Below are positions 26,110 through 33,975 of a stretch of DNA of 64,000 bases, piece after piece. The notes beneath the pieces were generated by a model. The model did no database searches and was not told where the DNA came from. It saw only the letters and a list, made by a program, of their open reading frames with translations. The translations under genes and the position numbers were made by a program. Source of the stretch: Humibacillus sp. Its GTDB lineage: Bacteria; Actinomycetota; Actinomycetes; Actinomycetales; Dermatophilaceae. The stretch's first letter is position 1. Each line of letters begins with the position of its first letter. The stretch lies in contig JAKDLG010000003.1 in the NCBI GenBank assembly GCA_030452985.1, positions 1 through 64,000 of the forward strand, read 5' to 3'.

Positions 26110-26501
26110 CGTCGGGGCTGCTCGACACGTCGGTCGTCATCGACTGGCACGACCCGTTGGTGGTCGCGGCCCTGCCTGACGAGATGGCCATCTCGGCAAT
26201 CACCGCTGCCGAGCTGGCCGCTGGGCCGCTCCTGGCCACCACGTCGGCCGAACGAGCCCGGCGGCAGGTGCGGTTGCAGGAGGTTGAAGCGAAGTTGGAG
26301 CCGATCCCCTTCGATACCAGCGCGGTTCGCAGCTATGGCCTCGTCGTCGCAGCCATTGTCGGTGAGGGCCGCCACCCGCGAAGCCGACTGGCCGACCTGT
26401 TGATCGCAGCGACCGCCCATGCCAACGGGCTCGACCTCTATACCCGCAACGCCGACGACTTCTCAGGCCTCCACGACCTGGTGCACGTCATCGCCCTCTG
26501 A
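26106..26501 (+). CDS. VapC-like PIN-domain toxin
   Basis: A 131-residue PIN ribonuclease. The first acidic residue is in GLLDTSVVIDW, the second in ITAAELAAGP, and the third/fourth in SRLADLLIAATA and YTRNADDF. All core acidic positions are present, so it should be active against RNA unless held by the upstream antitoxin. The GTG start overlaps the antitoxin stop. It ends near a convergent TetR gene. Confidence 0.9.
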   Translation: MTSGLLDTSVVIDWHDPLVVAALPDEMAISAITAAELAAGPLLATTSAERARRQVRLQEVEAKLEPIPFDTSAVRSYGLVVAAIVGEGRHPRSRLADLLIAATAHANGLDLYTRNADDFSGLHDLVHVIAL

Positions 26502-26577
26502 TCCGAGATCGCCCTCCGAACACCTGGGGTGGCGGCCCGCGTGGGGCCAGCGGTGGCGTAGCCCCTGCGGTGAGCCG

Positions 26578-27177
26578 CTACTCCGACCGATAGGGATGGT
26601 CGCCGAGGCGAAGGATGGCGTCGGCTGCCGCGACCGTGGCGTCATCGACCAGGGGCGGGATCGGCCCGCCGAGGTACGGCCTGACGAGGCCGTACGGAGC
26701 CACCACCGTCGCCATCCGAACGCAGTGAAGGTGGCGCTCGGTGACTCGGCTGTATCTCCGCCTCGTCACGTCGGCCAGGAGAGCGATCACCGTGTCGTTC
26801 ATCGTGGCGACGACGTCGAGAAGCTCGTCAGGGCACTCATCGAGCAGCCGATCCTGACGGAACAACGTGAGACTGGTGGCCTCGTCCTGGTGGGCTCGGC
26901 AGAACTGCGGGATGTGTCGCGCCATGGCGATCAGTGCCTCGTGTGGATCGGGGATGAGGGCCAGGGGGGCGAGACCCGCCTGAAAACGCTCCACGCTGCG
27001 CATCCAGAGGCGCACCATCAAGGCGTCGCGGGAGGAGAAGCGGTGGTAGATCGACCCAACCGGCCCCTGGAGCTGGTGGGCGATGTCGGCGACGCTGACT
27101 CGTGGCCCCTCGTTGACGACGCCGGCGAGCGCCGCGTCGAGGATGTCGTCATGGGTGAACCGAGCGGGACGAGGCAC
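26578..27177 (-). CDS. TetR-family regulator
   Basis: A 199-residue repressor-like protein. The helix-turn-helix spans about residues 4-48 (FTHDDILDAALAGVVNEGPR, VSVADIAHQLQGPVGSIYHR). The GTG at 27177 is chosen because the alternative ATG (27213) lies inside the palindrome TAGAATCCTCATTCTA, the likely operator. It is divergent from the SRPBCC-molybdopterin oxidoreductase gene, which it presumably controls together with itself. The ligand is unknown. Confidence 0.88.
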   Translation of the reverse strand: MPRPARFTHDDILDAALAGVVNEGPRVSVADIAHQLQGPVGSIYHRFSSRDALMVRLWMRSVERFQAGLAPLALIPDPHEALIAMARHIPQFCRAHQDEATSLTLFRQDRLLDECPDELLDVVATMNDTVIALLADVTRRRYSRVTERHLHCVRMATVVAPYGLVRPYLGGPIPPLVDDATVAAADAILRLGDHPYRSE

Positions 27178-27201
27178 CTGCGCATTGTAGTGAAGCCGAT
27201 C

Positions 27202-27217
27202 TAGAATCCTCATTCTA
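27202..27217. promoter_or_regulatory. TetR operator palindrome
   Basis: TAGAAT-CCTC-ATTCTA has perfect six-base arms and lies between the divergent TetR and oxidoreductase genes. The overlapping TATTAT (27216-27221) could be the -10 of the rightward gene, so bound repressor would block polymerase. Confidence 0.65.
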
Positions 27218-27237
27218 TTATGCGGTACGGTTCGGTG

Positions 27238-28443
27238 ATGATGACGACGCTGGCCGAGGCACTGCCCCGATCTCGATTCTCCGAACGGCACGCGCTCGAC
27301 ATCGAAGCCTCACCTGATCAGGTCTGGTCGGCGCTGACGGCCCTGCGATGGAGCGACCTGCGGCTCACCACCCCCTTGATGCTGTTGCGCGGCATGGGAC
27401 GCACCCCCACGGCGCGCGGGCGGCGGGTGCTGGGCCGAGGGCCGGTCGTTCCGCTGCACCTGCATGCTCCCTGGTACGCCGCGACCGGGGCCATCGGGCG
27501 GCCGTGGCAGCTGCGGCCCGAGCGTGGCCCTTCGGTGACGAACCTGCAGGGCATCGCCGACTTCGCCGAGCCGGGCTGGCTCAAGTACGGGATGGACTTC
27601 GCCCTCGAAGAGCTGCCCTCCGGGGGCACGCGGGTCGCCACCACCACGTTGTGCGAACCGACCGACGAGTCTGCTCTACGCCGGTTCCGCCCCTACTGGC
27701 TGCTGATCCGGCCGTTCAGCGGGCTGATTCGCCGCGATCTGCTGCACACGATCGCGCGCCGAGCCCGGCCCGCGGTTCACAACGACGTGGCCCCCGGCCA
27801 ACGGGTGCTGATCGGCCCGGCCCCTCGCTTCGGCCTGCCGCAGTACCTGTGCACGCCGTTCGCGCTGCCGGTGGAACCGGTGATCACGGTCACGGGTCGG
27901 GCCGGTCGTGCGACAACGCTGACGCGCCAAGACCTGGGCGCCCTGCCCGCGACCACGAAGGCGCTCGACCTGCACTGCGTGATGACGTGGAGCGTCGAGG
28001 GCACCCGGTGGAGCGGGTGGAGTTTCGCCGACCTGTGGTCTCAGCTTCTGGCGCCCCACGCCGACGCGACCACCACCGGCGTGGTCTTCACCGGGCTCGA
28101 CGGCGCCATGGCCAGCATCCCGCTGGCCCTGCTGCTTCGCGACGACGTCATGCTCGCGCACACCCGCGATGGCGAGCCACTCGGCCGCGCCCACGGGGCG
28201 CCGTACCGACTCGTCGTGCCGCAGCTCTACGGCTACAAGAACATCAAGCACGTATGCCGAATCGACCTGGTCGACCACCATGTGTGCAGCCCGCACGAGC
28301 CGTGGATCATGCACCGTCTCGGGCGAGTTGCTCCCGAGGAACGCCACGGGCTCGGCCTGAACCGGCTGGCACGGCTCGCCCACGGCCTGTCCCGACGCCG
28401 AACCCTGCGCAGCTACGGCCTGAGCGACCCTCGCTTCCGCTAA
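27238..28443 (+). CDS. SRPBCC domain fused to molybdopterin-dependent oxidoreductase domain
   Basis: A 401-residue protein. Residues about 8-185 look like an SRPBCC/START-like ligand-binding domain (RHALDIEASPDQVWSALTAL). Residues about 210-350 resemble the sulfite-oxidase/YedY molybdopterin fold: ALDLHCVMTWSVEGTRWSGW contains the expected molybdenum-ligating Cys, and LVVPQLYGYKNIKHVCRIDL matches the conserved Tyr-Gly-Tyr-Lys segment. No Tat signal is visible, unlike YedY, so it may be cytoplasmic. The ATG at 27238 is used (27241 also possible). Regulated by the adjacent divergent TetR. Function is unknown. Confidence 0.75.
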   Translation: MMTTLAEALPRSRFSERHALDIEASPDQVWSALTALRWSDLRLTTPLMLLRGMGRTPTARGRRVLGRGPVVPLHLHAPWYAATGAIGRPWQLRPERGPSVTNLQGIADFAEPGWLKYGMDFALEELPSGGTRVATTTLCEPTDESALRRFRPYWLLIRPFSGLIRRDLLHTIARRARPAVHNDVAPGQRVLIGPAPRFGLPQYLCTPFALPVEPVITVTGRAGRATTLTRQDLGALPATTKALDLHCVMTWSVEGTRWSGWSFADLWSQLLAPHADATTTGVVFTGLDGAMASIPLALLLRDDVMLAHTRDGEPLGRAHGAPYRLVVPQLYGYKNIKHVCRIDLVDHHVCSPHEPWIMHRLGRVAPEERHGLGLNRLARLAHGLSRRRTLRSYGLSDPRFR

Positions 28444-28447
28444 TCGA

Positions 28448-28463
28448 GCGTGCGAACGCACGC
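28448..28463. terminator. GCGTGCG hairpin between convergent genes
   Basis: GCGTGCG-AA-CGCACGC is a perfect palindrome just after the oxidoreductase stop and just before the end of convergent sulfatase 4. No T-run follows. It could end transcription from either side. Confidence 0.35.
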
Positions 28464-28473
28464 AGCGCACGCC

Positions 28474-29946
28474 TCAACGTGGCGTCGGCGCCCCTGCGAC
28501 CGCATCCCACAGTGGGCCCTGGAACGCGTCAGGCTCACCGGCCCGCTCAGCCTGGCCCGTGCCGATGACGGGCAGCTGCTCCCCGTCTCGTTCGGGAACG
28601 ACGTGCCGGGCGAACCAGGTCGCCAGGTCGTCAGCGAGCCCGCGTCGCACCTCTTGCGCGGCTGGGTCATCGACGAGGTTGACCCGCTCCCCCGGGTCGG
28701 CGGCCAGGTGGTACAGCTCGTGCGGGCCGTCGGGCCAGCGGTGCACGAACTTCCAGTCGCGACTGCGGATCATCCGGGCCGGACCGTACTCGTCGAACAC
28801 CACCACCCGCTCGGCACCCCCCGCCGCGGGCACCTCCGCGTCGGCACCGGCATCCGTCGGGGTGAGCAGCAACGGCGCGAACGAGCGGCCGGGGCCGGTC
28901 TGCATCGGCGACGGGTCGAGACCGACGAGCTCGAGCAGGGTGGCCGCCAGGTCGTAGGCCGAGAGCAGCTCGGTGCGCACAACTCCGGCTGCGACGCGAC
29001 CCGGTTGGCTCACGATGGCCGGCACCTTGACCGAGCTGTCGTAGAGGTTGAGCGGCCAGGTGCCGTTGCCCTTGCCCCAGATGCCGTGGTGCCCGGCGTT
29101 GAAGCCGTTGTCGCTGCTGAAGACGATGACCGTGCTTTCGCGCAGGCCGAGCCGCTCGAGCTCGGCCACGACCCGCCCGAGGGCCGCGTCCATCGCCGTC
29201 ACTGCCGCGAAGTAGCCGACCAGCGCGGCTCGCGTGTCGGGCTCGCCGCCGAGGGGCGAGCCGTTCGCCATTGTGGCCCACGGATGCCGCTCGCCCTGGG
29301 GACACGACGCGAAGGTGCAGTCGTCGTAGAGGGCCTCCACCTCGGGCGGGTGCTGTCCAGCCCACGGGCTGTGCGGCGCGGTGAAGTTCAGGCTGAGAAA
29401 GAACGGGTCGGGCTGGTCGGGCTGCGCCGCCTCGCGCACGAACCCGACCGCGTCGTCGGCGAGGGCGTCGGTCAGGTAGCCGGGCGTCGCCTCCCGGATG
29501 CCGTCGCGGTACATCGGCGCGTCGTGGTAGGCGCTGCCACCGGCCTCGTGGGAGTACCAGTGCACGAACCCCGCGCGGGGGCGGTCGTTGGCGCCGAGGT
29601 GCCACTTGCCCGAGAGCCCCAGCCGGTAGCCGTGCTCGGCCAGCACGTCGGTGACGAGCGTCTGGCCCGCGAGGTAGTCGGTCGCGGTGGCGCCCACGTG
29701 GGTGCCGCGCAGGTAGTCGTGCACACCGTGCGCCGAGGGGACCTGCCCGGTCAGCAGGCTGGCGCGAGCAGGGGAGCACACGGGTGAGGCGCAGAAGAAG
29801 CTCTCCAGCCGGGTGCCCTCGGCGGCCAGGCGGTCGAGCACCGGGGTCTGGATCTCGTCGTTGCCCGCGCACCCCATCGCCCACGGCCCTTGGTCGTCGG
29901 TGAGCACGAACAGGATGTTGGGTCGGTTTGGGTCATCGCTGGCCAC
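28474..29946 (-). CDS. sulfatase 4
   Basis: A 490-residue sulfatase starting at GTG with AGGAGTG upstream. The metal motif LTDDQGPWAMG is at 15-25, the formylglycine signature CSPAR has its Cys at 57, GYRLGLSGKWHLG follows, and SSDNGFNAGHHGIWGKGNGT supplies the later metal and sulfate residues. No signal peptide. A LacI-type operator lies 36 bases upstream, so it is induced separately from the other three sulfatases but probably with the isomerase at 24.3 kb. Confidence 0.93.
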   Translation of the reverse strand: MASDDPNRPNILFVLTDDQGPWAMGCAGNDEIQTPVLDRLAAEGTRLESFFCASPVCSPARASLLTGQVPSAHGVHDYLRGTHVGATATDYLAGQTLVTDVLAEHGYRLGLSGKWHLGANDRPRAGFVHWYSHEAGGSAYHDAPMYRDGIREATPGYLTDALADDAVGFVREAAQPDQPDPFFLSLNFTAPHSPWAGQHPPEVEALYDDCTFASCPQGERHPWATMANGSPLGGEPDTRAALVGYFAAVTAMDAALGRVVAELERLGLRESTVIVFSSDNGFNAGHHGIWGKGNGTWPLNLYDSSVKVPAIVSQPGRVAAGVVRTELLSAYDLAATLLELVGLDPSPMQTGPGRSFAPLLLTPTDAGADAEVPAAGGAERVVVFDEYGPARMIRSRDWKFVHRWPDGPHELYHLAADPGERVNLVDDPAAQEVRRGLADDLATWFARHVVPERDGEQLPVIGTGQAERAGEPDAFQGPLWDAVAGAPTPR

Positions 29947-29981
29947 TAGGGCACTCCTCTCGGGGCGGGCGCCGGCCGATG

Positions 29982-29997
29982 CGGAAAGCGCTTACCG
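29982..29997. promoter_or_regulatory. LacI-type operator
   Basis: CGGAAAGCGCTTACCG shares the core AAGCGCTTACC with the site at 24254-24269 and stands just upstream of sulfatase 4. The LacI gene at 32021 is the nearest candidate regulator. Confidence 0.72.
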
Positions 29998-30172
29998 AAC
30001 ACCTTAGCGCTGCTCTTGTCCCGCGCCTAGCCTCTTTCCTGCCCAGCGCCAGCGCCCCAGCCGCGTCCTACTCAGCGAACCACCGCACGATGAGAGCCGG
30101 ACTGACGGCCCTTGCGGTTCTGTGGCTTCGGGTGGGCGCCGGACATTCGCCCGAATCTATAACCAACGTGTA

Positions 30173-30189
30173 TTGACAGAAACTTCTGT
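30173..30189 (+). promoter_or_regulatory. TTGACA box with overlapping dyad before the kelch gene
   Basis: TTGACA (30173-30178) overlaps the perfect inverted repeat ACAGAA-AC-TTCTGT (30176-30189). A -10 such as CAATCT follows at about 17 bases. The dyad may be an operator for the secreted kelch protein gene. Confidence 0.4.
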
Positions 30190-30280
30190 ACGGTCCAATC
30201 TAAGAGTCATACCTACTAGTGTTAGAGACGACACGGCGTCCGGTCCGAGTCGCCACTGACCGGACCGGAGGGCTCACACC

Positions 30281-31843
30281 ATGTTCCACTCCCACCCATC
30301 CACCGCTCAGCGAGGCAGCCCGGCCGGCGGTCACCGACCGCACCCGGCGCGTGCTCTCATCCGTCGAGCCAGCGTGCTCGTGGCCTCCGGCGCCATGGTC
30401 GCGACCGCCCTCGTTGCCACCTCGCCCGCTGGGGCGAGCGGCGCAGAACCTACCGGCGCGACTCTGCTCGCTGCCGCCACTGCGAGCCCGACCACCGGGT
30501 GGGCCCGTACCTCGCCGATGACCACCGCACGTGTTGACCACGCGGCCACTCGGCTCGCCGACGGGCGGGTACTGGTCGCCGGCGGGGTCAACACAGGAGC
30601 CGCCCTGTCCAGCAGCGAGCTGTACAACCCGGCCACCGGCACCTGGCAGGCCGCTGCCGACATGCCTATCGCCGTGACGAAAGCCGCCGCCGTGACCCTG
30701 CCCGACGGCACCGTGCTCGTCGCGGGGGGCGCGGGCACCGCCACCGAGCTGTACAACCCGACCACCAATGTCTGGACCACGGGGCCGCGGATGCCGGCCG
30801 CCAACTACAGCGCCACCTTCGCCGCGACCCTCCCCAACGATCACGTTTTCGTGCTGGGCGATGCAGCCGCCGACTACAACCCGGGCACCCACACCTGGAC
30901 GGCCCTGGCGGCGCCGCCCGCCATGACCAGATCGTCGAACAATGACACGGCGATGGTGGCCAACGGTGACGTCGTGACCCTCAGGGCCATGAAGTACGAC
31001 TGCTGCATGCCAGGCTCGCCCATCACGGGGCCGTCCGTGTACCACTGGGCCACCAACACCTGGGCAACCCTGCCCGTCCCACCGGTGAATCCCGGCGATC
31101 AGGGCGTTGACCTCGCGGCCCTGCCCAACGGCAACGTCATGCTCGCCGGCGGCATCATGAACTATCTCTGGTTCCCCGCTTACGCCACCACGGTGGAGGA
31201 GGTCAACCCGACCACCGGCAAGTGGACCGTCGATGCAGACGTGACGTTCGGTGACGAGCTCATCTCACTCCCGAACGGCTCGATCCTGGCCACCGGCATC
31301 ACCAACGACTACCTCTACAGCCCGACGAACCGCACCTGGACCGAGATGCCCGGGCGAAACGGAGCCATCGGCACGTTCACCGCGCTGGCTGACGGCTCGG
31401 TCCTGTCCACCGGCGGGTACACCTATAACGGCCCCACCCCCACCGGCCCGGTAACCCGGGCCGACATCTTCACCCCGCCGTCCACGTCCACGCCCCCACC
31501 GGCGACCCACCACATCGGAGACCTGGACAATGCCACCACCGCCGCTTCGTCGCTCAAGAAGTGGCAACCGAAGGTGACCGCCACGGTGCTGGACTCAAGC
31601 GGGGAAACCGTCTCAGGGGCAACCGTCAGTGGAACCTTCAGCCACCACAAGGGGACGCTGACCTGCGTCACCGCGGTCAATGGCACCTGCACGCTGGGCA
31701 ACTTCTCCCTCAGCCGGTCCACCACCTCGACGACGTTCAGGGTGACCGACGTGACCAAGGCCTCGTCGAAGTACTCGGCGACCGCCAACAGCGACCCCGA
31801 TGGCGACAGCAACGGAACCACCATCACCATCAAGCGCGCATGA
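30281..31843 (+). CDS. secreted kelch-repeat beta-propeller with C-terminal Ig-like domain
   Basis: A 520-residue exported protein. A long leader (RRASVLVASGAMVATALVAT then SPAGASGA) looks like a signal peptide with a twin Arg. Residues about 70-395 hold repeated kelch blades with the pattern ADGRVLVAGG, PDGTVLVAGG, PNGNVMLAGG and the repeated SELYNPATGTW motif. Residues about 410-520 form an invasin/Ig-like domain (WQPKVTATVLDSSGETVSGA). Such proteins bind or oxidise surface glycans, but the Cys-Tyr pair of galactose oxidase was not identified, so binding is as likely as catalysis. Confidence 0.85.
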   Translation: MFHSHPSTAQRGSPAGGHRPHPARALIRRASVLVASGAMVATALVATSPAGASGAEPTGATLLAAATASPTTGWARTSPMTTARVDHAATRLADGRVLVAGGVNTGAALSSSELYNPATGTWQAAADMPIAVTKAAAVTLPDGTVLVAGGAGTATELYNPTTNVWTTGPRMPAANYSATFAATLPNDHVFVLGDAAADYNPGTHTWTALAAPPAMTRSSNNDTAMVANGDVVTLRAMKYDCCMPGSPITGPSVYHWATNTWATLPVPPVNPGDQGVDLAALPNGNVMLAGGIMNYLWFPAYATTVEEVNPTTGKWTVDADVTFGDELISLPNGSILATGITNDYLYSPTNRTWTEMPGRNGAIGTFTALADGSVLSTGGYTYNGPTPTGPVTRADIFTPPSTSTPPPATHHIGDLDNATTAASSLKKWQPKVTATVLDSSGETVSGATVSGTFSHHKGTLTCVTAVNGTCTLGNFSLSRSTTSTTFRVTDVTKASSKYSATANSDPDGDSNGTTITIKRA

Positions 31844-32020
31844 GCCGCACGCACCGCTGACTCGACGGGCGTCGTGGCCGACGAGGAGCCGACCGCGGCG
31901 ACCCGCGCTCGAGGAGTACCCGGCTCACGGCAGGGTAGCGAGCTCCACCCACGAATCGTGGGCAACCTGCGCCACCTAGACTGCCGTGGAAGGCGCATTC
32001 CCGAACGACGAGGAGACACC

Positions 32021-33040
32021 GTGGTGCAGGCCGGTGCAGCAGTGACGCTGAGTGATGTGGCCCGCGAGGCGGGCGTCTCGGTCGCCACCGCGTCGCGAGC
32101 CCTCAACGGCAGCACCCGCACGGTGCGGGCCGACCTCGCGGAGAGAGTGGCTGCGGCGGCGAAGCTGCTCGACTACGCCCCCAACGCGCAGGCCCAGGCC
32201 ATGGCCAAGGGGGCCACGACCGTGGTCGGGCTCATCGTGCACGACATCGCCGACCCCTACTTCTCGGCGATCGCGTCGGGTGTCTCGCGCGCGGCCGACG
32301 ATGCTGGCCTGCTCGTCATGCTGAGCGCCACCCTGGGCCGGCCCGAGCAGGAGGTGCGCTACCTGAGGGCGCTGCGAGCGCAGCGGGGCCGGGCCGCCAT
32401 CATCGTCGGCAGCCGGCGCACCGAACGCGACGGCGCTCTCGACGCCGAGATCACGGCGTTCGAACAGGCCGGTGGCCGCGTGGTGGCCATCAGCCAGGCC
32501 CGCCTGCCGGTCGACACGCTCGTCATCGAGAACCGGGCCGGCGCCACGACCCTGGCCCGCGAGCTCACCGCCTTGGGCTACTCCCGGTTCGGCGTGCTGG
32601 CCGGGCCGGCTGACCTCGTCACGGCGCGCGACCGGCATCGCGGCTTCGAGCAGGGCGTCGGCGAGGCGGGCTACGAGCCACCCGTAGCGGTGCACGGCGA
32701 CTTCACCCGTGACGGCGGCTACCGGGCCATGACCGAGCTGCTCGACAGCACAATCGAACTCGACTGCGTCTTCGCCGTGAACGACGTGATGGCCATGGGG
32801 GCGATCGCGGCCTGTCGAGACCGCGGCATCCGCCTGCCTGATGACCTCGCCCTGGCGGGCTTCGACGACATCGCCACGCTGCGCGACGTCAGCCCGTCAC
32901 TGACGACCGTGCGCCTGCCGCTCACCGAGCTGGGCGAGCAGGCCATGAACCTCGTCGCCGAGGCGCCCGCCGGCTCCCCCCGCCGGCGCCGGGTCAAGGG
33001 CACGGTCGTGCTACGCGAGTCGACCCCACCTCGCCGCTGA
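32021..33040 (+). CDS. LacI-family transcriptional regulator
   Basis: A 339-residue regulator. The helix-turn-helix is TLSDVAREAGVSVATASRAL near residues 9-28, and the hinge helix is PNAQAQAMAKG, with Met where the intercalating Leu usually sits. The sensor domain follows (VVGLIVHDIADPYFSAIASG). The GTG at 32021 is preceded by GAGGAG; the frame is open further upstream without family similarity. It is the only pure LacI protein here and the likely reader of the AAGCGCTTACC operators at 24254 and 29982. Confidence 0.92.
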   Translation: MVQAGAAVTLSDVAREAGVSVATASRALNGSTRTVRADLAERVAAAAKLLDYAPNAQAQAMAKGATTVVGLIVHDIADPYFSAIASGVSRAADDAGLLVMLSATLGRPEQEVRYLRALRAQRGRAAIIVGSRRTERDGALDAEITAFEQAGGRVVAISQARLPVDTLVIENRAGATTLARELTALGYSRFGVLAGPADLVTARDRHRGFEQGVGEAGYEPPVAVHGDFTRDGGYRAMTELLDSTIELDCVFAVNDVMAMGAIAACRDRGIRLPDDLALAGFDDIATLRDVSPSLTTVRLPLTELGEQAMNLVAEAPAGSPRRRRVKGTVVLRESTPPRR

Positions 33041-33141
33041 CGCCACTCCCGACCGAGATGACGTAGCGAGCCGCCGGCACCCCCGCCCGCAGCGTGGAGT
33101 CGTAGGTTGTCATTGGTAAGCGGGTGAAAGAGAGGCAGCAG

Positions 33142-33927
33142 ATGGGCACGCTGGAAGGCAAGGTCGCGGTGGTCACCGGGGCGAGTCGCGGTCTCGGCGA
33201 GGCGATGGTCACCGGGTTCGCGCAGCAGGGGGCCTCGGTCGTGCTGGCCGCCCGCACCGTCGCCGACCTGGATCGGGTGGCGGCGCGCTGCCGGGACGCG
33301 GGGGCCGCCCAGGTCGAGGTGGTTCCCACCGACGTCACCGACGAGGACGCGGTCGCTGCTCTGGTAGCCACGGCCCTGGGCCGGCTCGGTCGGCTTGACG
33401 TCTTCGTGGCCAACGCGGGGATCGCGGTGCCGTCGATCACCGACCAGCGGATGACGACCTTGGAGACCTATGAGCTCGACGTCGTTCAGCGGTTGCTCGC
33501 GGTGAACACGGTCGGAATGTGGCTGTGCCTGAAGGCCGCCCTTCCGTTGATGCCTGCCGGGGGCAGCTTCATCGCGATCGGCTCCGAGCTCGGCCGGATG
33601 GTGGGGGCCGGCGCCGGCGTGTACGCGGTGACCAAGGCGAGCGTCGACCTGCTGGTGCGGATCGCGGCCGCCGAGTCGATGGAGCGGGGTGTTCGCGTCA
33701 ACTGCCTGTCCCCGGGTGGGATGGCCGACACGTACCTGTTCGGGCCGAACAAGATGCCCGACTACATCAAGGCGCACGCCCCCTGGTCGGAGCCGGAGGT
33801 CATCGTGCCGGCCGCCGTCTGGCTTGCCTCCGACGACTCGACCGGAGTGACCGGCAAACGCCTGGCGGGCACCGTGTTCAACACGACTCCGCTGAACGAG
33901 CTGCGCGCCGGCCTGCAGGACGCGTGA
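33142..33927 (+). CDS. short-chain dehydrogenase/reductase
   Basis: A 261-residue SDR. The cofactor loop TGASRGLGEAM is near residue 13, VANAGIAVPS near 90, and the catalytic region GSFIAIGSELG plus YAVTKASVDLL gives Ser and Tyr-x-x-x-Lys. The ATG at 33142 is used. An AAGCG half-site, TGGTAAGCG, lies at 33114-33122 just upstream but lacks the second arm. Placed after the LacI gene, it may belong to the sugar region, but this is inference. Confidence 0.9.
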   Translation: MGTLEGKVAVVTGASRGLGEAMVTGFAQQGASVVLAARTVADLDRVAARCRDAGAAQVEVVPTDVTDEDAVAALVATALGRLGRLDVFVANAGIAVPSITDQRMTTLETYELDVVQRLLAVNTVGMWLCLKAALPLMPAGGSFIAIGSELGRMVGAGAGVYAVTKASVDLLVRIAAAESMERGVRVNCLSPGGMADTYLFGPNKMPDYIKAHAPWSEPEVIVPAAVWLASDDSTGVTGKRLAGTVFNTTPLNELRAGLQDA

Positions 33928-33975
33928 CCTCGTGCGGCCCCGGTGTGACCTCTTGCCGACCCATAGCCTCAAGGG

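Noticed and set aside
33114-33129. A third LacI operator before the SDR at 33142
   Set aside because: Only the half TGGTAAGCG fits; the other half does not form the palindrome.
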